From positions 1 through 52,947 of the forward strand of contig JAAMXY010000067.1 in the NCBI GenBank assembly GCA_019677205.1: DNA of 52,947 nucleotides, read 5' to 3'. Origin of the DNA: Pinguiococcus pyrenoidosus (lineage: Eukaryota > Sar > Pinguiophyceae > Pinguiochrysidales > Pinguiochrysidaceae). Made by a program: the position numbers and the translations under genes. This document shows positions 1-9,976 of this stretch, piece by piece. Position 1 is the stretch's first letter. Each line of letters starts with the position of its first letter. Under the pieces are notes generated by a model, which saw only the letters and a program-made list of their open reading frames with translations, had not been told where the DNA came from and did no database searches.

Positions 1-57
1 ATCAGAGCAGTTGCTTTCTGGTTTCCTTCTCTTGGGTCCTTCTTCTGCCGTTCTGCT

Positions 58-99
58 TCTTTCGTCTTTCGTCTTTCGTCTTTCGTCTTTCGTCTTTCG
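58..99. repeat. 7-bp tandem repeat (TTCGTCT)n
   Basis: About five perfect copies of a 7-bp pyrimidine-rich unit (TTCGTCT) followed by a partial copy, inside a C/T-rich stretch that continues to about 180. It lies beyond the 3' end of the minus-strand glycosyltransferase. The unit is not a known telomere repeat type, and no coding potential is seen at 1-187. Confidence 0.85.
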
Positions 100-187
100 G
101 CACGCTGCCTCGGTGGAAGGCGCTTAGTCCCTGTGGGTTTCTGTCTTTTTTCGCCTCTCCCTCTCTCTCTCTTCTCTGCTTGCATGC

Positions 188-1355
188 TCAACTCTTCTGG
201 ACAGCCTCTGGATGGAGGACTTTCATCATCTCCTCCAAGCTGATGACGTGATAGTCTGCCGAGGCGGCGGCCTGGCGTTTGTGCAGCTCGGCAACCGCGC
301 GGTAGGCGTGAAGGACCTCCGCCCTGTCGTAGTTGTGGGTGACCACCGGGTAGGCCGCGATGGCATTCTGGAGCTCATTTTTCCGATCTTTCCCCGCCCA
401 CCACCAATCGTCCGGATCCGCGTTGTAGGGCATGCGGAAGAGGTGATCCGCGAGCTGAAAGGGCAGGAAGCGCTGGCGCCCCAACGAGTCGACGGTCTCC
501 ACAAGACGGACGCCGCTGAGCCGCATGCAACTCGCAATGTACGGCTCCTCCTGCGACGTCCGAATGTCCACGCAGTCTTCTTCGGGATCACCAGCACCGC
601 GCCGCCGGTACCGAAGCTGCGCGAACAGGGGCCCAACCCGCCGAAGGCCTGTAGAGCAAAACTCCGTCAGGGATTCGCTCGCCACCATCCCACGCTTGGC
701 TGGGAAAAAGCAGGAGAGCCTTGACCGAACCAACAACCCTCCTGCTACCTGCAGCAGACACTCCGTAGGCCGCACCGATGGGAAAAGGCCTGCTTCGGTG
801 ATACGCAACTCCTCCCAAGAGCAGCGGCTCCGAGGGACTCAAGCTCCGCTCCGCAAGCAGCTGCCTGAGGTTGCCGGGGAAGAAGACGCTGTCCAGATCG
901 ACCTTGAAGAACCAGTCGTAGCTGTCCGCCTCCGTCGCGAAGGCCGAGGCGAACATGGTGTACACCTTCTCATACAGGTTGTCATAGCTCTCCAAGTCAT
1001 GCACCAGCGCCAACGTCACAACCTTCACCCCCGGCCGCAGCTCCAGCGCGGAGAAGGCCTCTCCAACCACATAGAAGTTGACGCCGTCGCAGAGGCCTCT
1101 GCCGAGCAGGGCGTCGGCGTACTCCGCGATGCTCGAGCCAGCCAACACGGGGAACATGCACAGGACGCGGACGTAGGCCGGATGCGGCGTAGAAGACGGA
1201 GTCTCCGTGGCGGGAAAGTAGTTGCTTTCGCGCGATGTCAGCTGACTCCAGTGCCAGGCGTCCGACTCTGTGTTGGTCGGCGCACCGCACACCACACCAG
1301 GGAGCAGGGTACCTTGAGGTACCAGAAGTAGTAGTGCGAGCGCACGGAGAAGCAT
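188..1355 (-). CDS. Core-1 beta-1,3-galactosyltransferase-like glycosyltransferase (GT31)
   Basis: Two exons on the minus strand, 1355-749 and 648-188, with a 100-bp GT-AG phase-1 intron (649-748); 355 aa. I start at the ATG at 1355 because it gives a hydrophobic signal peptide (MLLRALALLLLVPQ..., residues 1-25); a longer in-frame start has no such feature. The body matches the C1GALT/Fringe group: YDNLYEKVYTMF at about 124-135, then WFFKVDLDSVFF with the metal-binding DxD at D153 and D155, a GAAYGVSAAG segment at about 194-203, and DSLGRQRFLPF near the end, as in the C1GALT 'GRERFLPF' motif. Expected role: transfer of a hexose from a UDP-sugar in the Golgi lumen; acceptor unknown. The intron falls exactly where the frame must change to keep the family alignment. 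Family call is strong; galactose specificity is inference. Confidence 0.82.
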
Positions 1356-2174
1356 CCCTCTCCAGCGCCGACATTCGCGCGAAATTCGCGCGAAACAACG
1401 ACTTCGAGGAGGGAGGTGCTCCGCCATTTGGCAGTCTCTCCTCAGGACGAACTTTGCCAATCCTTTTCGTGCGGGCGCACCTGTTCAAGGCTGTAGCTAC
1501 ATGCGGGCGTGCTTCCAGAAGATCCTTGGCAAATTCTCCTTGAAGTAGGCCAATCATCAGCGCCCCCGCGCTTCGTCGATCATCTCCGACGCTCTTCGAC
1601 TCCATATTCCAAAACAAAGTTTATCATATCATCTCATAAGATGCCGTCTTTGAAGCCTCCAAAGATCCTCCAGGCAGTACGGAAGTACCTTCGTTTCGGC
1701 CGCGCTTCTGGAGCCGTCTCGCAGAGTTCGTGAACGCGTTCTGTTGCAGTTTACGACCCATGCGCCGTACGTGCACTCTGCTTGCATATCTGTCCGTCGC
1801 CGCTGGCCGCGCCAGTAGACTTCGCTCGAGCTCCACTCTCCGCTCCCGACCACTGACGGGCGGCTTCCAAACCAGGTGCGGATGCGCAGCTCGTACGCAT
1901 GCGGCTCCAGCCGAAGTGGGCGCGACGTTTGTATGCGTTGGCTTCGAATGTGTGCTCTTGGGATGAAAGCGTCGACGCTTTGTTGAGCCCGTCGCGCCGA
2001 AGTCTTCTAGAGCTCAGCTAAGGCGGTGAAACAGTGGCGTAAACGCGACGCGAGTTGATTTGAGCGACCGAGGCGTTGATGAAAGAAAAACAGTGCATCG
2101 GACCTAGGGTGTACGGCGATGTCGGAGACTCGCATGGTTGTCTAAGTGATTTGCTGCGTCGTTTTGATAGACTC
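1356..2174. promoter_or_regulatory. Divergent intergenic region with CCAAT box
   Basis: Shared 5' region of the minus-strand GT31 gene and the plus-strand reductase. A GCCAATCA motif at 1549-1556 lies about 195 bp upstream of the GT31 start codon and fits a CCAAT/NF-Y element. No TATA box or conserved ORF was recognised in the remainder; small ORFs here look random. Confidence 0.4.
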
Positions 2175-3329
2175 ATGGCGACGAACAAGGCGCGCACGGC
2201 TCTCGACGAGAGCAGTAAGGACGGTGCCTTCCAGCGCGTAGACGCCGTCCACCGCAATGTCATCGAGCCCGGCTCCGACACCTATCCGCCCGAGAAAGAT
2301 CGCTACCACCTGTACATCTCGTATGCGTGCCCGTGGGCGAATCGGTGCCTGGCCACCATGTACCTGAAGGGCCTGGAGGACATCATCGGCCTCAGCATTG
2401 TGCACCCGACCTGGCAGGTGATCACATGGGCCAGAGAAGACAGACAGGCTGGGGTGAAGCATGTCGCAGGCGGAGCTGGACGTCCCTGACGTATCGTCTC
2501 TCGAATGCAGCGGACCAGGCCGGATGCGGACGAGCACACCGGCTGGGTGTTCCGATCGCCGGACGACCCGCCTCTCTCGAACGTTCTCGGCTTCGGCGAA
2601 TTCAAGGTCGCCGGCGTGATTCCCGACAGCGTCAACGGCGCTGCCACCGTGCGTGATCTCTACGAGCTGGCCAACGACACCGGCGGCAAGTACTCCGTGC
2701 CGGTGCTCTGGGACAAGAAGACCAAGACCATCGTGAGCAACGAGAGCGCGGAGATCATCCGCATGTTCAACACGGCCTTCAACGAAGGCGGAATGGCCAA
2801 GAACCCGGACCTCGACATCTATCCGGAGCGGCTCCGCGACTCGATCGACGCGGTCAACGAGTGGATCTACCCGGGCATCAACAACGGCGTGTACCGGTGC
2901 GGCTTCGCCAAGTCGCAGGGCGCCTACGAGACGGCCTTCGCGGAGCTCTTCGGAGCGCTCGACCGCTGCGAATCGATCCTGGCCACCAACCGCTACATCG
3001 CGGGAGACCAGCTCACCGAGGCGGACATCCGCCTGTTCATGACGCTGGTGCGCTTCGACGAAGTGTACGTGGTGTACTTCAAGACCAACGGCAAGGCCAT
3101 CCGCGAGTACCCCAACATCATGAACTACTGCCGCGAGCTGTACCAGATCCCGGAGATTCAGAAGTCGATCAACATGGAGCACATCAAGACGCACTACTTC
3201 ACCTCCCATCCCACACTCAACAACTACGCGATCATCCCCGTCGGATCGGACACCGTCAGCAAGCTCCTGGAGCCGCACAACCGCGCGGCAATCCCCGGTG
3301 TGGAGATCCCCGCGCCGGTTTCTGCCTAG
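2175..3329 (+). CDS. Glutathionyl-hydroquinone reductase (Xi-class GST, ECM4/YqjG family)
   Basis: Exons 2175-2417 and 2511-3329 joined by a 93-bp phase-0 GT-AG intron; 353 aa. The start ATG at 2175 is the first that gives a typical N terminus (MATNKARTALDESS). The thioredoxin-fold domain carries ISYACPWANR, where Cys52 of the CPWA motif is the catalytic cysteine that reduces glutathionyl-hydroquinones. The join restores HPTWQ-RTRPDADEHTGW, a family hallmark. VPVLWDKKTKTIVSNESAEI and IRMFNTAF follow, then the helical C-terminal domain with NEWIYPGINNGVYRCGFAKS and GDQLTEADIRLF. Known family reaction: glutathione-dependent reduction of GS-hydroquinones to hydroquinones plus GSSG, probably cytosolic or plastid-linked quinone detoxification. 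No transit peptide is evident. Length is normal for the family. The intron argues for a native eukaryotic gene, not bacterial contamination. Confidence 0.93.
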
Positions 3330-4044
3330 GGGTTCTGCCTAGGCAAAGCCGTGTTGAGCTAACCAGGCCTCGGCCTGGGGAGGGATTCAGACGCTGGCGT
3401 AGGTAGGACCCTAGGATGTGCCCTTCGGACATGGAGGCCGCAAGAACAAACCGGCATGCAGGAGAAATGCACGCCTTGCGCTCCAGCTGTCCCTGAGAGG
3501 TCAACTTGTATGATTGGCGCGTGGACTACGCAACACGACGTATGGCTCGCGTTGAAGACATACATCATGTACCAGTCGTAGATCCACGCACAGCAGTAGT
3601 TCTGTAGTTTCGAGCGAGGTACGGAAGATATGGTTGTGTAGTCGTGCGACAACCGCGTATTTTCCGTTTTTACCAAGCTTCTCCAGCTCCGCGAAGAGTC
3701 GCCATCTTTGTTTTGTTCTCGTCGCCATGCAGCTGCTTCTTTTCTTTTCACAATGACAAGTATCTGCAAACGGGAGTTGAGTCTATCGCAACTTCGAGCA
3801 GTGCAATGCAAAATAGATGCGAGACACTTGTGAAATTCGTGAAACGCGTGAAACGTTCGAAACGAGCAAGCATGACAAGCATGACAAGCATGACAAGCAC
3901 GACAAGCATGACAAGCATGACAAGCATGACAAGCATGACAAGCATGACAAGACTGTGAAGACTGTCAATAGTTAGTATCGACCATGCTTGCGATGGGCGT
4001 AGGGTCTCTTCTGCCGCTCATATGCATTGTTCCTCACGGAGCTA
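3330..4044. other. Convergent intergenic region, non-coding
   Basis: Lies between the 3' ends of the reductase (+) and SerRS (-). It holds the 9-bp minisatellite at 3871-3951 and preceding degenerate 9-bp periodicity (GTGAAACGC-like units from about 3830). No convincing exon was found; ORFs here consist of repeat translation or low-complexity sequence. Confidence 0.6.
3871..3951. repeat. 9-bp minisatellite (CATGACAAG) x9
   Basis: Nine consecutive 9-bp units CATGACAAG, perfect except one unit with C for T (3898-3906). Because 9 is a multiple of three, both strands stay open and generate spurious repetitive ORFs (for example a Met-Leu-Val repeat on the minus strand). Confidence 0.95.
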
Positions 4045-6328
4045 CTACCAGGACGCTTGCTCGGCCGCCGAGAAGGAGCCAATGTGTCGAAGCCATCGGA
4101 AGATGTTCATGTATTTCTCCTCCATGCCGGGGATGTTGACTCCACTGACGGCTTCAAGCATGTCGACGTCCTTTCTCGTCGGTGTCCAGCCTCCGCAATA
4201 CGGATACTTCAGCAGGAAGGCATCCAGTTTCTGTCGGAACGACGTCCAAAACAAAAGGGCAACCGAGAGAAGCTCCACGTTAGCTACCAGCCTGGCCCAT
4301 CACGGCGAGGTTCTGGGATCTTACCTCCCATGCTCCCAGACTAGGTGCCGCTGAAGCCGTGCGTGCGGGGGTGCCGTTCATCTTTGGGCCGGTCTCCTCC
4401 TTGCTCGGAGCGGCGGCTGCCGCGGGGGCAGAGGCGGCAACAGGAGCAGCTGGTGCCTGCTCAGCCGGCTTCGAAGCGGCCTTCTTCTCCGCCGCTGCAG
4501 GCTTGTCTTTCTGCTTCCCGGTGCCGTTCTGCTTCTGCTCTTGGGCCGGTGGCACGGACGGCGGGATCGATCCATTGGCGGCCGCGACCGCGGCGGTGAA
4601 GGCATTGGGCGAAATCTGCACGCTGGACTTCTTCGGGCAGCCCTCCCATTCCTTGATGCCGTGTCGGACGAACGGCAGGAAGGTCATTCCTCCCATGAAG
4701 GGGATGAGCGCGTCCGGAACTCGCACACCGGATCCGTCCTGGTAGTTCTCCAGGATGATGCAGAGCGTGCGCGTCGCCGCTGCGAGCGTCGAGTTGAGCA
4801 TGTGGACGTACTTCTTCTCGCGCTGGCCATCCTTCTTCGTGCCGCATCGCACTTCCATGGCGCGGGACTGATAGTCGGTGCAGTTGGAGCAGCTCACCAG
4901 CTCGCGATACGCCTTGTACGAGGCGGGGAAGTAGCCTTCGAGGTCATACTTCTTCACCGCCGCATTATTCAGTTCTCCGGACACGATGTTGACCACGCGG
5001 TAGGGAATCTCCAGGTTCTGGTACATCTCCTCCGCGTTCGCGAGCATTTCCCGCTGCATGGCATTCGAGGTCTCGAAGTCGCCGTCGGTGACGACGAACT
5101 GCTCCACCTTCTGGAACTGGTGGACCCGGAAGATGCCCCAGACGTCTCTGCCATGCGCGCCGGCCTCTTTCCGGAAGCACATGCTGAGGCCACAGTACTT
5201 CAGCGGCAGCTGCGCCTCCTGCATCCACTCGCCGCTGTGGAAGCCGCAGATGGGCTGCTCGGAGGTGGCGATCAGATACTGCTCGGAGTTCTCCTCGCCA
5301 GTGACCTTGTACAGAGCCTCGTCAAACTCGCTCAGCTGGGCCACGCCGGCCATGACCTCCTTGTTCATCATGTAGGGCGGCTGCAGCAGGGAGAAGCCCC
5401 TGGCCCGCGCGAGGGCGATGGCGTAGTTGATGATCGCCTGGTTGAGCAGCACGCCGGCATCCGAGAGGAAGTAGCCCTTGTGCCCGGCCACCTTGGCGCC
5501 CCGGCTGGGCTCGTAGCCTCCGATCATGTAGAGCAACTGATGGTGCGGAATCGGCTTGCTGGGCGGCGTCCAGCCCTGGCCGGGCGGCGCCGGCCAGTGG
5601 ATGAAGGCGTCATTGTCGGCGTCCTCGTCGTTGCTGGTGGGCACGTCCTCGGCAACGATGTTGCCGACCTGAGCGAGGAGCTTGTCTCGCACCTCCGCCA
5701 GCGGCGCCACCGCCTTCTCCAACTCCGCCACGTCCCTGTCGATGGCCTCCTTCTGGGCCATCATCTCTTCCGACGGCTTCTGCTTCGCCTTGTATATCTT
5801 GGTCAGCTCCTTCTGCAGATCACCCCTACCAAGCGAAGTCTGTTACGGCGGCAACTGCTGGGAGGGGGGCAAGGAGCAAGAATGCTGCTGCGCCGCCAAA
5901 GGAGCGAGCTTCGCAAGCGGCAGGGCATCGTACTTGTCCTTCCGACGCGAGTCGACTGCGCCTTGCGCCGCTCGCCAGGCATTGTCTGCCTCGATGACCT
6001 GGTCCACCAGCTCCTCGGAGGCATAGCGTCGGCCTGCGGGTCGTAAGCAAGGATCTGTCAGCACAAGTTGAGCGTCAAGCGCCTCAGGCTACGGGCGCTG
6101 CTGCGCCTGTCTCCGTTTTGGAGGTTTCAATCTGCGTTCAATTGCGGCGTTCTCGGCTGCGCTCACTCCTTTTCAAGGCGCTGAGCTCTCTTTCCGTCGT
6201 TCTCCGAGGATCCTTGGCGACTCCTGTGGGCCAGGCAAAGCTGCGGCGCACTCACGTTGCGACTCGCGGATCTTGTCCGGGTCTCCGCCGGGGCGATCGG
6301 CTCGGAAGAGGTTGATGTCCAGAGGCAT
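4045..6328 (-). CDS. Seryl-tRNA synthetase with C-terminal eEF1B/GST-C-like domain
   Basis: Four exons on the minus strand: 6328-6256, 6033-5934, 5825-4325, 4230-4045; introns of 222, 108 and 94 bp; phases 1, 2 and 0 all match; 619 aa. The N terminus MPLDINLFRADRPGGDPDKI and ESQRRRYASEELVDQVIEAD is canonical SerRS, followed by the coiled-coil tRNA-binding arm (about 30-120). Class II core: ATSEQ at about 244, motif 2 FRKEAGAHGRDVWGIFR at about 275-291, motif 3 ILENYQDGSGVRVPDALIPF at about 415-434. It charges tRNA-Ser (and tRNA-Sec if present) in the cytosol. After the core comes a Lys/Ala/Pro-rich linker (about 480-555), then the last exon encodes KLDAFLLKYPYCGGWTPTRK and FRWLRHIGSFSAAE, which resemble the N-terminal GST-C-like domain of eEF1B subunits. 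The strong donor GTAAGA at 4324 supports this fourth exon; without it the protein would end after a short unrelated tail. Enzyme call is firm; the tail domain is a by-eye assignment. Confidence 0.93.
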
Positions 6329-7667
6329 GGTCTTATCGCTTGCGGCGCTGGGTCCTGGGTGCTCTTGGTGAGAGAGCGCGCAGGTGAAGACTTGAGGTAC
6401 GGGCCCTCCAAGAGAAAGATCTGCGGCGCTGAAGAGGGGCTCTCGTGGCCGCTCGGACCCGCCAAGCGAATGGTGAAAAGAAGAAGGAATCTTGGGACAC
6501 AAAAGCCTGAACCTCAAACAGTCTCTACCGTGTGCACAGTAAAGCGCGTGGCCGGTTCAGAAGTTCTCGAATCTGTACACCAAATCGATCCGAGAGGTTG
6601 CAGCAAACAGCAAAAAAAAAAATACGGCAAACAAACACAAAACAAAAGCACTACAGTTATGCAGTTCCGGAACAGTTACAGACAGCACAACCAGTCAAGA
6701 GAGATCGACTTTGCTTACGCAACACCACATGCAACATCACGTCGGAAGTGTCCTGCATACCTCCGTAGCGGCTGGAAAAATGAAATTCAATCCGATCAAG
6801 GCGGTCCCCAACACCTGCGGGGACTGCTCTGCCAGTCCAGGTCAATTGTCAATTCGAGGCAGCATGCATACGGAACCGTGTTGGGACGGACTTCGCCATC
6901 CTTCGCACTTCGCATGCGCTCGCTTGAGGTTCCGAGTTTCCGAAGTTGCTGTACGCCGACAAGTGGGACATCTTCACAGAAGCGGACATCATATCTTTTG
7001 AAGCAGTCCGCCAGGACCAATCCCATGCCTGCCTTTTGGTCGAACGGAGGTTCACATTGAGTTCTGACACCTCTGGACAAACCGCCAGCTGGGCCTTTTT
7101 CAGATGAACTGGTAGACATTCCTTGCCAAGCTTCATGTATTTGCCGGGACTTAACCGCCTTCGGCCTTTCCCGGGCTCTGGCTTCCTAGCAAGCTCGAAG
7201 GACAGCCGAGCAACTTTAGGAAAGGGCCACGAGCATCACCAATGATGTGGGCAGACTCAACCTCGCTACCCCACTGCAAGTTGAATTCGTGGAATACTTT
7301 GGCGGAAGGAAGAGGAACCCAGCAACTAAGGTTCACGGACCGGCGAGCCATGCAAGGCTTCTTCGGCGACCTACAGCCGCGACAATTCTGCAGGATTGAG
7401 GACTGGTCCTGACGAGTAAAATCCTTGTCGAGCCCAGGAGTTCCTCCGAACGCCCGTTGCGGCCGCCAAAGACACGGTCTGAAGCCAACTCTTCCTCGCT
7501 CGGCAATTGGCCCAGATAAAAAGCCCTGCTCCGTATTTGGGATCTCTCCACAGTGTACGTGCCCTGCGTTTGACCTCCTCGGAAGTCCACATCCGGAGCG
7601 AGGCCGCTATGCTATGCCAAGGCACGTACGTACATTCGGCACCGTGTGCAAGGCCGCGACAGCCCTG

Positions 7668-7680
7668 CCGAGCCAATCAC
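7668..7680 (+). promoter_or_regulatory. CCAAT element, copy 1
   Basis: CCGAGCCAATCAC, 13 bp, repeated identically at 7793-7805. It sits about 670 bp upstream of the ATG at 8348. The AGCCAATCA core matches the NF-Y consensus. Confidence 0.45.
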
Positions 7681-7792
7681 GGACGCGGCTTCGCCTGGAC
7701 AGCCACACATGTCGCCGGAGAGGGACATACTTCGTCTGGACGTCATGTGCTGGCCTGCTCCCCGATCAACGGTGGGCACCGGGCTCCGAGTC

Positions 7793-7805
7793 CCGAGCCA
7801 ATCAC
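7793..7805 (+). promoter_or_regulatory. CCAAT element, copy 2
   Basis: Second exact copy of CCGAGCCAATCAC, 125 bp downstream of copy 1 and about 540 bp before the 8348 start codon. Paired spacing suggests a promoter element of the 8348 gene. Confidence 0.45.
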
Positions 7806-8347
7806 CGCTCCCAGTTTCGCACTTGTCCGCGTGCCGTCGCCGTAGGGCCCACTCGGAGCGGCGATTTGCTCGCGCGCACTCTCGCGGATCCGAGCCGGGT
7901 CGTAGCGAAAGCGTGCGCAAGGAGCTTCGCACCGCCGTGACATTGCGCGTGCAGCTTCTCTGAAGCGAGAAGTTGCCAGCCGCGGCCTGAAGTCCGCGGG
8001 CGTGTGGAAAAGAGAGACCCAGCGCTCTTGCGCTGCTTGAAGGCGGAGCCGGGATCTGTCAGCGTGATTTGGCCGCGCGCTCCGCTGCGTCTTTGTGCGC
8101 TCTTCGCTCCGAGCCAAACGGCGTCGGCGACAAGGCGTAGACACGCGCAGCGTACTGGTACTTCGGCTGCTGCGCTCCTCTTTGCCGCCTCGAATTGCCA
8201 GGCCTTCGTGCGTGCCGCTCTGGGGGCCGTCCGCACTTCAAGCGCTCGTCCGGAACCAGCACGCTCGCGCCGCAAAGAGGCCAGTGAGCGGGGCGGCAGC
8301 TCACGCAGAGCGACTGCGGAGGAAACGCGGGGAGCCGCAATCTCCTC

Positions 8348-9943
8348 ATGGCGTCGAATGGGCGGACGATCTCCGCCGCGGAGTCCGGGGCTACGCTGGA
8401 GCGCAGCGTGTCCCACGAGCTGCGCAACCTGCGCTGCGAGCTGGAAGAGGCCAGGGTAGAGCTAGATGAGAAGCGCCTCGAGCTTCGCGAGACCGGCGTG
8501 GCGCTGCGGAAGCGAGACGTGGATTTCAAGAGAGCCGCACAGAAGCTGCTGGAGATGGTCGAGGTGGACAAGCGCTGTCGTCTCCTGGAGGAAGAGCGGC
8601 GACGGCGCATGGATGGCCTCGTGGAGCTCTTGAACGGCCTTGAGATAGAAGAAAGCGCCAAGGTCAAGATGCAGGCGCTCTGCTCGGAGATGCACAAGCT
8701 GGACGCCGGCGTCGCAGCCTGCGCTCGCACCGTCGACGTCATTCTCGGCATGTCCGCTGGTCCCACAGTCTCCACCACCGGCGCCCAAAATGGTACGAAG
8801 ACCTGGAAACTTCATGGAAAGCACCCCTCTTATCCTCGGTCTTCACAGGCTACCAGTCCGTTGCAGAAGAGGTCGCTTCCGCAGCGGAAGGGCTCCTCTC
8901 CAGCGCGGCGCAGGCGTCGGAGTCGAGGCAGCCAGAAGCGAGCTGGACGCTGCAGAAGGCGGCATCAAAGCTGAGTGAGCGGCCTCCGCTCATCGAGATC
9001 CGCGAGGGCACCGCGGACGACGCGCCGTCGTCGGACACGCCCAATCCGGGGCGCGCTAAGCGCTTCGTGCTGGCCGAGGCCGACGCCAACAGCGGCCTGG
9101 TATCCCAAGAAGGATCGACTGCTGGCGAGTCGCAGGTGGAGTACCTGCAGCGAGGACTCAAGGAACAACTCCAGCGGCTGCCGGGCAGCCTGCACATGCC
9201 AACCAACTTGGACGAGGCCATCCAGAAGATGCTGAGCGCGTCGGATCCCACGTGCGCCCGAGTTCCGAAGGCGCCCGGGCAGGGAGCGCCGACCAACTTG
9301 AACGAAGCCATCGAGAAGATGTTCGTCATCAACGACCCGGACAAGCTCATCCGCGATAAGGGCCCTCCTGGCGAGGCGCGCCGCGTCGGCTGGGCGGACA
9401 AGAAGCATCAGAGCGCCGCGTTGGCCATGTCCCTCGGCCTGCTCAACGGCGCCAAGGACTTGTCCGGCGTGAAGATGGTGTCTCCAGTCGCTGGAGACGA
9501 CGCGGGAACGAGGCAGCAAACTTTGGCGACCGCCACAGCGGAGACGCTGATCCGCAACGCCACCAACCTTGAAGCGCAGCAAGCGGCGACAGCGGAGGCC
9601 TCCAGCCCTCCCGGCGCATCCGGCCGCCTCGGCACGGCGACGGCTAGCCCGAAGCTCTCGCCTGGAAACGCAGCGCTCGTGCAGGCCTCGCTCCATCCGA
9701 ACCTTGGCACCGTGACAAGCAGAGAGCTGACGCAGATCAGCGGGAAGCGCAGGATTCCCCAGAACTTTGCCGAGCCGAACTCGGCCGCTTCCAAGAGACT
9801 CAAAGCCTTGGAAAGTGAGGTGATGGAAGCGGAGAACTCGCTCATTGTGAGTGTCGGGAATGCACTCATTCTCAGGTGAGGCAGTTTGGGGAGCATATGC
9901 AAGCCTTTGCGTGGCTGCATGCGTGGAGACTGAAGTGCCTTTC

Positions 9944-9976
<33 letters not shown>

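Larger units (their letters stand above)
6329..8347. other. 2-kb divergent region without a confident gene
   Basis: Separates the divergent SerRS (-) and the 8348 gene (+). It contains a poly-A tract near 6610 and two identical CCAAT elements near 7670 and 7800. Several minus-strand ORFs of 60-130 codons (for example 7151-7351 and 7371-7676) show no recognisable motif and I could not chain them with matched splice phases. It could hold 5' UTR exons, a non-coding RNA or a fast-evolving gene; I see nothing decisive. Confidence 0.45.

Noticed and set aside
58-99. Telomeric repeat
   Set aside because: The TTCGTCT unit is short, pyrimidine-rich and limited to about five copies; it does not match known telomere units and coding genes follow immediately.
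2142-3278. 378-aa open frame antisense to the hydroquinone reductase
   Set aside because: It mirrors the GC-rich codons of a well-supported enzyme, crosses its intron, and has no family motif.
3871-3951. CRISPR-like array
   Set aside because: Units are contiguous 9-mers without spacers, in a eukaryotic intergenic region.
4541-6046. 501-aa open frame antisense to SerRS
   Set aside because: Leu/Arg/His-rich shadow typical of antisense reading in GC-rich genes; spans a SerRS intron.
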